Origin: Albugo candida
Lineage: Eukaryota; Oomycota; Peronosporomycetes; Albuginales; Albuginaceae
Direction: 5' to 3'
Length of the DNA stretch: 64,000 nt
Assembly (NCBI GenBank): GCA_905220665.1
Contig: CAJNAR010000026.1
Coordinates: forward strand, 160,078-224,077
Part shown: one piece after another, positions 41,197-53,191 of the stretch
Layout: the number at the start of each line of letters is the position of its first letter
Numbering within the stretch: the first letter of the stretch is position 1
The notes under the pieces: model-generated
Seen by the model: the letters and a program-made list of their open reading frames with translations, nothing else
Told to the model about the DNA's origin: nothing
Databases searched by the model: none
Position numbers and translations under genes: made by a program

Positions 41197-43156
41197 TTAA
41201 GTAGAATTCGTACTATTCTCTTTGGCTGTTTGTACAGCCGAACGCGCCTCCGGAAACATTCCAACGTACTCCTGCGACGATAGAAAACGCACACTGATCT
41301 GTCGCTTATTGAACCATCGTCCATGCATCCTATTTGCGGCTGCCATTGCGCTCTCTTTACGATCAAATAGAATGTACACCAAACCTCCAACCTTTTCCTT
41401 CTCCACAAAACTGTGCAGCACGGGGCCAAAACTTTCGCATTCTTCGACAACGTCCTCCTGAATTTCTAAATGCCAATCAGGATTCCCACTTCTCTTCTCT
41501 GCTTGCGCGTCAAACATATTTTTCACCACAAAACAGAATGAGGGAACTCCTTCAATCTTTTCAGAAGCCAATGCGGCAGCTCGTTCCGTTTGCGATGTCT
41601 CTGGTTTCCCATAAGCATTGGATCCTACATTTGCGTACATAGTTGACCCTAAAGCAGGATTCGGAAAGATATCTTTTCCACCGGCGAGTTTCGCCATCAA
41701 AGCGGTTCGAGATTGTGAATTAAGAGCCATTCCAGCGCCTTCATCATCGTCCAACTTCCACGTATGCGACCCGTCCATACAACTAAAGCTTCCCATTCCC
41801 ATTCCACCCAACCCCGCATTCTCATTAACCGGTCCGAGCCGTAGAAAATTTCCGTGTAGTTCTAAACCGTTTCCTTTCGATAACGACAAATTCGCTTCCT
41901 GTGGAGTGCCAAACTGTATAAATCCATACCCTTTCGAACGGCCCATTTCGTCACGATTTATATTAACGGAAACGACTTCGCCAAATGAGCTAAAGACCAC
42001 ACGCAAATGATCTTCCGTGACATTTGTATGCAAATTACCACAATAGATACGACTTGCGGCGGATAACGAGCCACCCGAAGCCATAGAGCTCGCAATTGCT
42101 GCAGCCAAAGCAGAATTGGAACCATTCGACTCACTCGTTCCAAGCCAATCGGAATTACGCAGAGTGTTTGTCATGACGGTATCTTTCTTTGCAGCAAAGT
42201 TCTTTTCCGCTTCAGAAGCTTTGATCATGACAGGGAAGATCTGAAACTCTGGTATTTGGCCATTTAACAGTAAGACTTTGGGCACATCTTCCAAATTTGA
42301 CATTTCGACGTATGCGAATCCTTTGGAGCGATTTGTAAATTTGTCGCGAATCAGTAACACGTGTTCCGTTTTGCCGACTTTGTTAAAATATTTTTCAAGA
42401 TCTCGTTCGCGCACTTTTTGTGTCAATTGTCCGATGAAAACAGTTCGATGATCGCGCGTTAATTCCATCAGCTCTTTCTGTTTGGCTTTTTCGGCTCGTT
42501 CAGCTGACGTACTCCGCCTTATGACTTCTGTTACCTGGGCTGCTGATTTCGATCGACTTGGTTTCTTTCGACTTGAACTTTTGCTTCGACTACGGCTGGG
42601 CGTTCCATTCGAATGATCGCGGCGTTTTCTACGACGTCGACTTGATCGATGACGATCTTTGGAATCGGATCTTTGACGCCCAGAGCGAGAGCGAGAGCGC
42701 GATCGAGAACGTGAATGCGATCGATATCGATGCCGTGGCCTACGAGATCGACGGTCACGGTCACGGTCACGGGTACCGCGAGACCGTGACTTCATACGGC
42801 GCTCTGTTCGATTGTGTGGATCCTTCTAAAATGTATACAAAACGATAAAAAGATAGAGTTAGCGATGGTCAGAACAGCAACCACACAATATGCAGTGGAT
42901 AGTGTGCAACACACAAACTCGACATCCACTCCAAGATGGGATCACTGGCAAAAAGCAATGTCAGAGCTTTGCGTTGCATAGATAGTGATATACACACATG
43001 AACGCATGTAAGTGTACATTACGAATCGCTTTGTACCTCTATGTTTTTGTCATGTGAATGACGATTTGGTTGCTTTTTTGCATGCGACGAAGGAATTGAA
43101 GAGTTTCGAATTCCTTCTTCCAAAAGTGAGTCAATTTCATCTTCAGCAGCGCCCAT
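41197..43156 (-). CDS. RBM39: RBM39/CC1-like SR-type splicing factor
   Basis: Exons 43,156-43,037 and 42,825-41,197; 582 residues. RBM39 (CAPER/CC1) couples U2AF-type 3' splice-site recognition with other factors in the nucleus. An acidic start (MGAAEDEIDSLLEEGI) precedes a long RS domain (SRSRSRSRSRSGR). RRM1 follows (TVFIGQLTQKVRERDLEKYF, GFAYVEM), then RRM2 (RIYCGNLHTNVTEDHLRVVF, GYGFIQF), a linker, and a C-terminal U2AF-homology RRM (VEECESFGPVLHSFV, GLVYILF, ANRMHGRWFNKRQISVRF). This domain order is characteristic. The upstream exon is joined in phase 0 by a 211-bp intron, the longest in the window. Confidence 0.9.
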
Positions 43157-43402
43157 CGTCCTTAAATGTGTAAGGAACAGGCGATTCTCGTTACTAACTT
43201 TTTTCTTTTTTCTTTAATCAAAAGCACCCAATCGGAAGGACTCTTTGATTGGATATTAACATTCTGATTGGTCATGGATATTTTTTAATATACACCAATC
43301 GTCTCCCGAGACGGTATGCGCCGCTTTCCTTTGTTATTTACTATTTTTTATAAAAACATGCAGATTATAAAAAGTCTAGGCATATCGCTGTGCATAAAGC
43401 AG

Positions 43403-44680
43403 CTACTGGCGCTTGTGCTTTGAGTACATTTGAAATCTATCCTGCTCATTGCATTTTATAGCAAGACGTGCCAAATCGGGACGATGTTGTTGTAGTTTCT
43501 GAAGCCATTTCACTGCCATTCGTTTTCTTCCGGATCGTGTCTTGCGCCATACACGTTCGAAATTCTGCGAACTGCAGTAGTTCTGAGTGACTGCAACAGT
43601 GTCTTCCACATTAAGTACGGCATGCCACCATCCTCCAGGTACAAAAACAGTTTGACCAGGATATTGCATGAATTCAATACATTGTAACACATCAAAACCA
43701 TACGCCTTTTTGATTCGTGGTAAAATAGTTGAAAAGTAATTGATAGCTTCATCATCCTCTCCAGAACGAATAAATTCTTTTCCTTGAACGATCTTCTTGC
43801 CAACTTGATATGGGAATAGAATCCATCGCTTTCGCCCGCTGATGAGTGTATTCCAAGCACTTGTCCCAAGAGGATCCACGTGCACGCACGTTCCGGAACG
43901 TTTTGGACCAATAAGAAACCAACGATACGGCGGTCGTCGTCGTTCTCCCACAAACACAAATAAATCCTCTGGAAAGTATTTTGGTACAGAATACTCGTCT
44001 AAGAGAGGTTTGGTATCGCTTCGTTCATCAAAGCTACTATCGAAAATGTATAAAGGGCTGTCATCGGTTTGAATCTGGACCACAAGTAAGCAATACGATC
44101 CTAGTTTAATGTGGGCGCATACCTTCAGATACCTTAGAAAGTATTTTAGTTTCATGCGAATAGTTCTTCCTTCATCGTCTTCACCGCATTTGAGCATTGC
44201 CGATTTGTACTTTCTTCTGAGATGCTTGAGCGACCACTCTGTCACCGCTTTCCACCGTTGTTCTTCTGGCACACCATCGATCACTACCGGTATATACCGT
44301 TTCTCATACTCGGTGATGAAGCGACTGACGCTTAGATCACGACAATGCTCCCGCTGTATCGCGTTTGCTGATTCATCCACAGTGTGGTCACATACATCTT
44401 TTTCAGCAAATCCTTCCCGATCCCACGCATCGAAGGAAATATCTAAAGCGAGTTTTCATCTCAATATCAACATAACGTGCACCACATTAATTCATTGTTG
44501 ACCTGTTCGATGTCGGCGTTTCGCGTCATTCACTAAAGTCGTCAGCTTTGACGAGACCTTGTGAGGCTGCACTACCTGTGAAGGAAACGCAGACTTGTAT
44601 GAAGCACGTTTGTGATCATCTTTTCTTGAGTGAGGTGATAAACTAATTGAGGATAGAGCTTTTCTTTTTCGACTCATCAT
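43403..44680 (-). CDS. JMJD6-like JmjC-domain oxygenase
   Basis: Exons 44,680-44,503, 44,442-44,123 and 44,074-43,403; 389 residues. JmjC enzymes are Fe(II)/2-oxoglutarate oxygenases; the JMJD6 branch hydroxylates lysines in splicing factors and histones. Seen here: a basic N-terminus, DSPLYIFDSSFDE, WFLIGPKRSGTCVHVDPLGTSAWN (metal-binding His and Asp in HVD), RWILFPY, and YPGQTVFVPGGWWHAVLN with the distal metal-binding His. The C-terminus is basic. The second intron is 48 bp, a multiple of three without a stop, so its retention would add 16 residues. Gene symbol left empty because the JMJD6 versus other JmjC subgroup call is by motif resemblance. Confidence 0.85.
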
Positions 44681-44767
44681 GAATGATAAAATGCAGATGA
44701 ATGCACCAATTATACAATATCATGAATGTATAGTATACATAAGTGGAGTGGACACACCAAGGAAGCA

Positions 44768-45139
44768 ATGGTGCCGTCTATCTTTTATCTTCTTTCTGTC
44801 AAGTATCTGATCTGACTATAATGACGATGTAGGGCGCTTCGGATCGAACTGCAGGTATGCTTGTGCTTTCCATTACTTCCTTTTTGTACTCTTATTACAC
44901 AATATGGGTGATTCTGACGGTACGCGTTCATTCTGGTCACTTTTGTAAACGAATTTATAATTACAATGTAGCCATTTATCGACTCGGATCATCCGGTACA
45001 GCGTTTATTTGCTCCCTATCACTTTGCACTCGTGCTACCGGCAATACTATTAGTTCTCCTATTCACGATTGCGGTCACTTACATCGGAACCGTCATGATT
45101 CAATCCAAACCACACCATTTAAGTACGAATCGATCCTAA
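44768..45139 (+). CDS. DPM2: Dolichol-phosphate mannosyltransferase regulatory subunit DPM2
   Basis: Exons 44,768-44,770 (ATG only), 44,833-44,919 and 44,972-45,139 give 85 residues, the usual DPM2 length. DPM2 stabilises the ER dolichol-phosphate-mannose synthase. Seen: GASDRTAGMLVLSITSFLY, SYYTIWVILTPFIDSDHPVQ across the second splice junction, and a second TM helix (FALVLPAILLVLLFTIAV). The family hallmark is the YYT.WV...PF.D stretch between two helices. An in-frame TAG precedes the SDR motif, so either a start-codon-only exon is spliced to it as proposed, or translation begins at the internal ATG 44,857. Confidence 0.82.
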
Positions 45140-45423
45140 GTGCTGGAGTAGAGGTTATCCGAATGTAGCTATTTTTACATTGCGACATGACACAGACGGT
45201 TCGGAATGAACCAATCAAAGTACCCTCTTTACATACCTTTACCATACCGGTTCTAGACGGTACGACGTCGGTCGTTGTTGCAAGCGCCGCTACATCGTAG
45301 GAACCCTTCCATCCGACCGAAATACGTGCCTCCGTCAGCTTCTAAAGCATCCTTGCAACAAAAGGTATCCGCAGTAACCAACTTCTCATTTTGTACCAGT
45401 TGGGTTACAATTACGCCTCAAAT

Positions 45424-46745
45424 ATGCTCACTTCACTCGTTTTCGAACCCGAAAGTGTAACCCATTCGACACTCATGCAAAAAAATGATACCCTTCAGAG
45501 TGTAACCCCACTCCAATCAGCTCCCAAATCTCCAAGGAATCCACATTCGAAGGATTTGAATCAAAAAAGTCGTTTACAAAGTGCGCAACAAGCGATACAA
45601 ACCGATAGCTACTTCCATGAGTTTGAGAAAAGCAAACTGTTGCATGCACTTTCACATTGTAACCCCATCGTAACTCAATTTAACCAAAATCAATACAATT
45701 CCCTCAATCAAGCAGAAGAGCGTTTGCTTATACAAATCAAGTACATTGAGAACGCAAAGAAGCAAATTCATGCCAACACACATCCCGATGTACTTGGTCG
45801 CTTTACAGCAATGCAAGAGCAAGAGCAAAAAATGAATTTTCAAGCCAAATGTAAACAGCAGTATCTCCAGCATTGTGCGACACTTCTTTTCATGTACGAA
45901 TGCGAACAAGCGAATGAGGAATTTGAGTCTAGATGTGAGAATTTGAGGCAAAGTATGTTAAATGAAATCGAAAACGAAATGGAGTTTTTAACTGCTCAGC
46001 GAAAAGGAACGCGCGATTTCTGTCGAAGTTTACGGAAAGTGAATGCTCGCAAAACAAGAAGTTCCCGATCGAAAAAAGAAGACGGAAGTTCTGTCTGTGG
46101 TACAGCAACAAACATATTTTCCAACACGAGCTCCACGACATCAAATGGGAATTTAGAAAAAGCGGGTAAGAATTGTCCCGGGAAGAAATCGAATGGGAAT
46201 CAAACAATTTTGGAGAAAACATTGAGCTCTTCCGAAGTGAATCACGATTTACAAGAGTTGTATTCCAGTTTGAACGCCATTGAATCGAAGTCGAGTGGTG
46301 ACGGTACGATACATCACGTGATCATTCTACTTTTAATCGAATTCAATGGATTGTATGTGTTGCAGATGGACAAGAACAGGATTTGATCCTAGCAAAGTAT
46401 CATCGCGGGAAGCTTTTGTATCACGAAGTGATTTTGGATGAAAATGATGAGATTGTCGTGTGGGATACGCTGAGACCAAGTGCGCATTTTGGGATCGTGC
46501 AGAGCATCACAGCGAGTGAGATTTCTGTTCTGAGTGAGCGAGGCGGTATTCAATTTATATCGTTAAGCGATTTACGAACAGCAGCTTTTCGCCTTGAGAT
46601 TGTTACAAATGCGAATCGGAATCAGCTGATGGCGCAAGTATCAGGTTTTCATGCTAGTAGAGGAAAGAGTTCATTTCGTTCTGATCCGTCGTATGCGCAT
46701 TCCTGGCAAGACTCCAGGCGAAGAGAGCATATGGTTGCAACTTGA
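45424..46745 (+). CDS. Sds3/BRMS1-like protein (Sin3-HDAC complex type)
   Basis: The main exon runs to 46,303, then an intron 46,304-46,365 (62 bp) and an exon 46,366-46,745. The central 100 residues form a long coiled coil (LNQAEERLLIQIKYIENAK, HPDVLGRFTAMQEQEQKM, CENLRQSMLNEIENEM) resembling the Sds3 domain, which scaffolds the Sin3 histone deacetylase complex. A Ser/Thr/Lys-rich linker and a small C-terminal region follow (DENDEIVVWDTL, RGGIQFISLSDLRTAAFRL). The 5' end is unresolved: an upstream exon from an ATG at 45,187 with an intron to about 45,350 or 45,402 is possible. Family call is moderate, because coiled coils align easily. Confidence 0.62.
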
Positions 46746-46806
46746 GTGCGGTGAATTGGATACCTTTATAATCGCATAAACTCTTTAATGAAAATAAACG
46801 TGCTGG

Positions 46807-47348
46807 CTAATGGTTACTCGTCTGATTCTTCTTAGAAGCGTAAATGCGCGCCTTCTCTTTAGCCTCCGAAATAGATTCATGGTCCGTATTGTTGAGTGCG
46901 TCAGGAACGATAAGACCTACACGATGGGCAGAGCGATTGACAATTTCTTGTGAAGTTAATTGATTCTCTGCTCCAGTGTCCAAAAACCATAAATGCTTAT
47001 AGAATCAGAGTCAGAGTCAGAATCAGATATAAGTGTATGTGTTGATACCTTTTGTTCTTCAATGCCATTTAACATCGTCAATAGATCAAATGCTTGTTGA
47101 CGATACGCATTTACTTTCTGTGAGTCGGCTTCCTCTTGACTTCCTCGATACTGCTCATTAGAGACAAGAAGAGCTTAATTTGTGCTTAATAGTGTGGATA
47201 CAGTAGAGATCACCTGAGAGAGGATGTATTGAGACCACTGACACGTCTTTAAACTTTTATGAGAGCTTCGCTTTCGTGTAACGCGAAGTAAATTCCGCAA
47301 ATCTTTGAGCACTTGAGCCTTTGATCCAAATTGCGCTGCTGGCACCAT
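46807..47348 (-). CDS. FMC1: FMC1-like mitochondrial ATP synthase assembly factor (LYR-type)
   Basis: Exons 47,348-47,214, 47,150-47,049 and 46,995-46,807; 141 residues. FMC1 helps assemble the F1 part of mitochondrial ATP synthase. Seen: an N-terminal basic helix LKDLRNLLRVTRKR in place of the LYR-like LRELR, and an SQEEADSQKVNAYRQQAFDLLTM helix. A C-terminal ending with AHRVGLIVPD resembles the VGL..P end of FMC1 proteins. Splice sites and phases are consistent. Overall length and layout fit, but sequence identity is low, so the call is moderate. A TCTGAC-type short repeat lies in the second intron. Confidence 0.62.
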
Positions 47349-47571
47349 TATGTAGTCTACGGTACTCGAGAAAGGTTTATTAATGTTGGTCTTTTACTCT
47401 ATAAGCTTTGCAAGGCTAGCAATGCATGATCATAGTGTATCCGAAATATAATATATAAAAAACGTACTGCTTATCAAATGAGAAGGGTTTGAGCATGCTC
47501 GACTCTACCATAATACAGCTTTCCTATTCATAGACATATTTCAACCCGAAAAGAAAAGAAAAGAAGTCCGA

Positions 47572-49309
47572 ATGTCACGTGTAGGAACGTTAGTATGCAT
47601 AGCGTTATGCGCACTCCAATGCGTTGTGTGGAACGCAAACAGCTCAGCGGATCCAAACGGAACACCCGATCCGCTCTACTCTTCCAGTCATGCCAATATA
47701 ACTTACCTCACCGATACGAACTGGAACAGCACTATCGGTCGCAATCAGAAGCCGTGGCTTATCGAATTCTATCATCCATTGTACGTGTTTTCTTCTTGCG
47801 ATTAGCTCTCGTTCTCACCTGTATCTTTTTATATTAAATTCCGATTGCAACTATATCTGCAATTGCCAATTTATCCAATACTAAATCCGTAATAACATCA
47901 GCTGTCCGCATTGCCGCCATTTTGTGAAAACTTTTGAGCGCGTTGCAGCGTATTATGCAAACATTCAAACGATCAATATTGGTGCAATCAGTTGCATGGA
48001 TCACGTGAAATGCCGTCGCATGAAAATTACCGGTTTTCCGACCCTTATGGCTTATAACTTCAATCCGAAGAAATTGGGAGAAAACGAACGCGTTATTGGA
48101 ACACATACGCTTGTAGAAGTGATCAAATATGTCGATAAACAGTATCCTAATTACACAGATCCGAAAGTGCCCACATTGAGCACAAATGTGACCACAGAGC
48201 CCGTGCAGAAGAAGGAACCTGAAGAGAAGAAACCGGTGGTAATATGGGAAGAATCTAAAAAGCCGATGAACCAAACAACTCGACTGCAAGATGCTGCATC
48301 AGCTTTCATTTTTGGATTGAAACAGGGAGTTTTCATGGGGCGAGAAGTTTTGGAAGATATGGAACTAGACGCACTTAAGGAATGGCTTCGTGTTGTCGCC
48401 AAACGATTTCCTGGATCTGCGAATCGAGAAATCATACAAAATCTGTATACAACGATATCCGATACTGCTATTCTCGACTTTGATTCGTGGGATAAGATAC
48501 TTAGTGCATGGCAAGTCAATTCCACTGCAATGTTCCATTCAAAAATCAATGTATCCGACGCACGACTTCCAGAATGGCAACGTATTGATAATCTCTTCAT
48601 AGGCGCAGGTGTCACATATCGAGCGTGTGCTTTGTACACTTGTGGGCAGTGGAATATGTTTCATATGATGACGATGAATCAGTACGAACAACACGATGAC
48701 ACACTTTTAATCGGTGTGATTGCCACAATTCGTCGTTTTATGAAGCATTTCTTTGGCTGCGTGCAATGTCGCGATCACTTTCTCGAATACAACACACTCG
48801 AGCGAGTCGTTGAGATCTCAAAAGCTTCCGATAAAGCACTCGCATTAAAGCGTTGGCTTTGGACAATGCACAATTCCGTCAATCGACGTGTCAGACACCC
48901 CATTTGGCCTAAAGAGAGTGATTGTCCGACTTGTGGTACTGATGGAAAATGGGTACAAGTGCAAGTCGACAAATGGCTCGAAGATACGTACGTGTTTAAA
49001 GAACCGGTTTTACCGCAGTTGTCAACGGCTACCGGTCCGATATTGTGGAAGCCTAAAGACGCTGAGATGCAAATCAGAAATCCGGCAAATACGTATACGG
49101 ATAAAGAAGGCGATGTGAACGTTCGAGTTGCGAGTACAATTAAAGTTCCTGTGATGACACATTCGACTCAATCGAAAATGTCGGCTTCGGCAGGGCTTCC
49201 GTCATTGGATATATTTCTGTGGTATTTACTTCCGATTGTTGCACTTGGATTTTATGTGGTACACGCGCGTGTACGAAAGAACCGGTATCAGTTATTGAGA
49301 CCAAGGTAG
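47572..49309 (+). CDS. QSOX: Quiescin-sulfhydryl oxidase (QSOX)-type thioredoxin-Erv fusion
   Basis: Exons 47,572-47,780 and 47,902-49,309; 538 residues. QSOX enzymes form disulfides in secreted proteins with FAD and oxygen. A signal peptide (MSRVGTLVCIALCALQCVVW) is followed by a thioredoxin domain whose CPHC active site is assembled exactly at the intron junction, with the cis-proline in TGFPTLM. The Erv domain has CGQWNMFHMM, the catalytic FFGCVQCRDHF and ALALKRWLWTMHNSVNRR, plus CPTC near the end. A C-terminal TM helix (FLWYLLPIVALGFYVV) gives a type I membrane protein. The 121-bp intron is long for this locus. Confidence 0.9.
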
Positions 49310-49661
49310 ATCGAGGTTTCTTGAATGTGGATTGGAGGTACTGAAAATGTTGAGGTCGCGTGTAGGTACGCAATCGGAAAGAATGATAGCGTTTAGTGTA
49401 AACTTTATTGCATAATGTATTCATTTTCTTGACGCATCGCGCAGTTTCTATTCGATCCAACGAAATGCATACATTGCGAGTTATACGGAAGCGATTGTAT
49501 GTAAGTAGTAAAAGTGCAATGGAAGACGACTCATATTCCTTTTCAAAATGCACACCTGCCGGATTATCGATTCATCTGTCTATTTGAGCTATTTCATGAA
49601 ACATAAGCACACGCAAATGAGCATATATATAGACATACGAGCCACAAAGTCCATAAAGCGG

Positions 49662-51775
49662 ATGAAGATTCTAGAAGTATACATAGCTGCTGCAGTGTAT
49701 ATCAATCAAGGTATAGAGAACGCAACTTTAAAAAAGCGTTGCCTTAGAATCGATTCTTCTAGACTAATGTATACCTCGTCTGAGCCAATGATCGGGCTGA
49801 TAGAATTTACAATAGCAGTTGAAATGAATGAATCAGCTGTAGCCAACCTTATCCGAAACGGATCAGACGCTTTTCGAACACAAAAGTTACACCTCTTTGT
49901 AGATTTTGAGGATGGACAGAATTCCAAATATCTTCCTGCAAAGTGATTGATTGGTCAATATACAACAAATCCCACATTCTTGGAATTTCTTCGCTGCTAT
50001 GACCCAACGAAGTGGGATTCCTCTTATTTGATTTTATGTTCACGTAATGATTGGATGATGCAATTTGAGAATCTCAGCATGAACTCTCTCATTATTGACT
50101 ATGATTCAATGCGATCACAACGATTGAGCATTTTTGCGTGGCTGCAGATATGTCACTTGTATAAAAGCTATGGTAACTTGCATGAGAGAGACTATGTTCT
50201 AGGAAATCGTGGCTATTCGGAATATGACATGTGGTCGGGCTATAAACTGTGGCAGCATTGCTTTTACGACGCTGCCGGTGTAAGTGAAATCTCTCTCCTA
50301 TACTGTACATCAATAAAGAGCCGTCAGAGATTATATTCCGGGTCACTGCTACGAACTTTGCATTTCAGCGTATAAAGACTCATTGTCACCGCGAATATGC
50401 TTTTTGGTCATCATGGCGGCCAAAACAACATATACCTGTGATGTCCGAAGCTGTCCCAAATCCTGCAGACCACTATCCGATACTGCTAAAATCAAATACG
50501 ATGAACATCAGACAAGATAAACAGAAACCGCTTTGTCTGACGCAAAATCTCCACCATGTCGAAGACGGATGCAGAAGTTGCTTACGAGAGAAAAATGCTT
50601 TCAATGGTCTCGGGGAATTTCTAGTGGTGAATAATGAAATCCCTTTTGTGCTATTTGTGTTGCGCACATCACACACTAAAGTTGCTATCATCGAAGCATG
50701 CACAGAGAATAACGCCTGTGCCGAATTTAAGGATATATACCCGGATAATGCATGCCAAGACGTTCATGGAAGTGGAGCCTTGAAGGATCATGACTCGCCT
50801 TCCACAAGTCAACGGAGTAATTCCAACGCACCGGTAGTAGAAACGCATCTGCGCTGCTTCAGTGTAGATATATCCACGATAAACGAAGCATCTAAATCGG
50901 ACTTTTGGCAGGACGACTACACGATAAATGCCCTACGAGAAGTAGGAAATACTAAGGAACTTTATGCGCATCTGGCAAGTTTTAGCACTGATGTTCCGCA
51001 AAAAAAAAAAATAACACGCGCTTTGATACTGGTATGGTTTCAAAACGATACACCCAAAAATTCTTTTCTACGACGTTACCCACATACAAGACGGCAAGTG
51101 GACGTGCCGCATTGCTACGAAAAATATGGCGACCAGTTTGATACGTCTCCGATCAGAAGCCCTATATCCGTTCAAACACCAGAGACAATAAATTTGATGA
51201 GCATGGGAGAGCTGAGTCAGTGTGTTTTGGCACATCAGGAAGGTAATGAATGTGATGATTGCATTGAACTTGCTGGGATAACAGGATCGGATCTATCCTC
51301 GACGGAATTTCTAATTGGTATCAAGGATGAGCAAAAGCTTGAGCTTGGAAAGTGTATCAGCACGAGTACTTTTAAAGCTTGCAACAAACTTGAATTCGTT
51401 CCAAACGAAATTTGCATGCACGAGAAATTGTTAGACTTCGTATCCGAATCAACTATGAGTCGTCCAAATCATTTTGGTGAACTCGCCACCATTGTTTTGG
51501 TGAAATACGGTGATAATACTTGCTTAGCGTGTTTAGCTCTCCGAAATCCGATAATAATGGCTTCAAGAATAAAGAGTTATGTCTGGATGGTCAAGCCGAA
51601 TCGAGATAGTCCGTGGTGTGCTTGTGGAGTGAACACGGGCCTCAGCTTTAAAAGGCCCATGTATTTCCTCCGTCCATTGTCCGCTGCACGGGTAATGCTT
51701 GGCCCATCGATAAATCGAAATCCTGGTCAAGTCACACAACATCATTTAACTCTAAATAATCAGGATCGTATGTGA
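49662..51775 (+). pseudogene. Secreted CX2C-repeat protein, one in-frame TGA
   Basis: Exons 49,662-50,279 and 50,369-51,775 join in phase 0 across an 89-bp GT-AG intron (TTTGCATTTCAG acceptor). The ATG at 49,662 opens a signal peptide (MKILEVYIAAAVYINQGIEN). A TGA at 49,944-49,946 interrupts the frame, which otherwise runs about 675 codons. The second exon carries spaced CX2C motifs (GCRSC, ECDDC, TCLAC, CAC), each followed by a partner cysteine some 30-40 residues later, suggesting repeated small modules. These recall the CCG-type secreted proteins described in Albugo, but the C-x2-C-x5-G spacing is not met. Probably a pseudogene or a mutant allele; the downstream exon is clean. Confidence 0.6.
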
Positions 51776-53191
51776 GGTGGGGGACCAGAAAAACTCAATT
51801 TCATTATTGCGTAATATAATTGAGAATCCATTTTTTTTGCGCACAGAATGCGGACGAACCGCTTGCCATGCAGCGCTATTGTTTACACATTAAAATGTAC
51901 CAACATACACATTTTTACCATCTGCAAGTTTGACAAAGCTCAGTGAATAAAGCCAACGAAGTTGTTTGCAACGCCATTCCTCCCACTACTCTTACGTATA
52001 CACGTTTGCAGGGAATATCCCATGATATAGCCGTATCTTAGTATCCCGTTGTGAACCTGCTTACGTAGCATGTCTATACTGAGTCAAGTGACGCTGATGC
52101 GTTTCTCACAGCGGACTTTGTATAACAACTGCATGATATCGTGTAGGTGACGATTGAGCTCCGCCACGCAAACAAAACGTCTTCGAATAGTTTTTTCAGC
52201 GCAATATCATTCCTGGCCTTGGTATACCTAATGGCGTATTCCCACTCGATTCTTGTGGTATAGAGTGATGTGTGATTTCGTCATGATCGCCTCTTCTCTT
52301 AAAAGTGGATGATGGTACCAATAGGCGAGACATTTGGTATATCGAGTGTTTTTATACGAATCCAGTACGAGGTAAAGAGAAAGCTAGAGTCATAAGTACT
52401 GTTGAAGGGACCACATATAGCTGACCATGTCGCAAAAGGCTGAATCAGACAAAGTGGAAAACGTGTCATGAGTCGGGTGGAAGCCGTCTCATGCAACCCG
52501 CCATAGTGCAGATAGATAATGGAAAGATTATTTAATATCGAGTAGCCTTTGCGTTCGACTTAATAAAAAGCACTTTCCTAGCTTAAAACCATTTGAAAGT
52601 TCACTCACTCAGCCAATATTTCAATCATTGACGGAAATGACAGGATGGACGTCATTATACTGAAGAAACAGGATCAGGCCAAGATCGATTAAACACATGC
52701 GTATAATTGCGTGTATACGCTTCCTGCATGCATCACTGAAAACAATTTTCAAAGCATTTACTAACATTTCAGCGAATGAACCACAGCGGGATTGTGCAGC
52801 ATCATATTCTGCTTCTTCTTTTCTTTATATTATAAGGTAACAACTCAACCTACCATATAAATTTAAAGTAGCAATGGATGAGAGCGGAATGTCGCGAACA
52901 TGACCTCTGTGCTATATCCGAAAATGCGTTTGTGCTTTGTGCGTTTGAAGTGTGGTGTCGTCAGTGACAAGAGAGGATGCATTCTTCTAATAACCACGAT
53001 TATAAAGAACGAAGATGAGATTGGAGTGGGCCCTTGAATGCCAAGAATGGGGATGCAGATACTCAACATTGAAAATCAAGGCCGCAGTAGTGGATTGATA
53101 CAGAAACTCTGCCAAATTTGAACGTTATCAGAGATTCGAAAAGAAGGTTCAGAAACGTCAGACCCAAATAAATGCGCTTTTATATATTTAA
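51776..53191 (+). other. Gene-poor region
   Basis: 1.4 kb with no supported gene, no repeat of the SCP array type and no mobile-element motif. It contains short minus-strand frames (52,299-52,496 and 52,863-53,069) without recognisable features. Confidence 0.45.

Noticed and set aside
42826..43036. Intronic snoRNA in the RBM39-like gene
   Set aside because: No paired C and D boxes or H/ACA hairpins could be recognised.
45187..45460. LisH/OFD1-like reading of the N-terminus of the Sds3-like gene
   Set aside because: The segment ending in VFEPES loosely recalls a LisH motif, but the coiled-coil body fits Sds3 better and the 5' exon structure is unresolved.
49944..49946. TGA as a sense codon (recoding)
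   Set aside because: Every other gene in the window ends with TAA, TAG or TGA as a normal stop, for example TGA in the HIS4-like gene, and there is no sign of a variant code.
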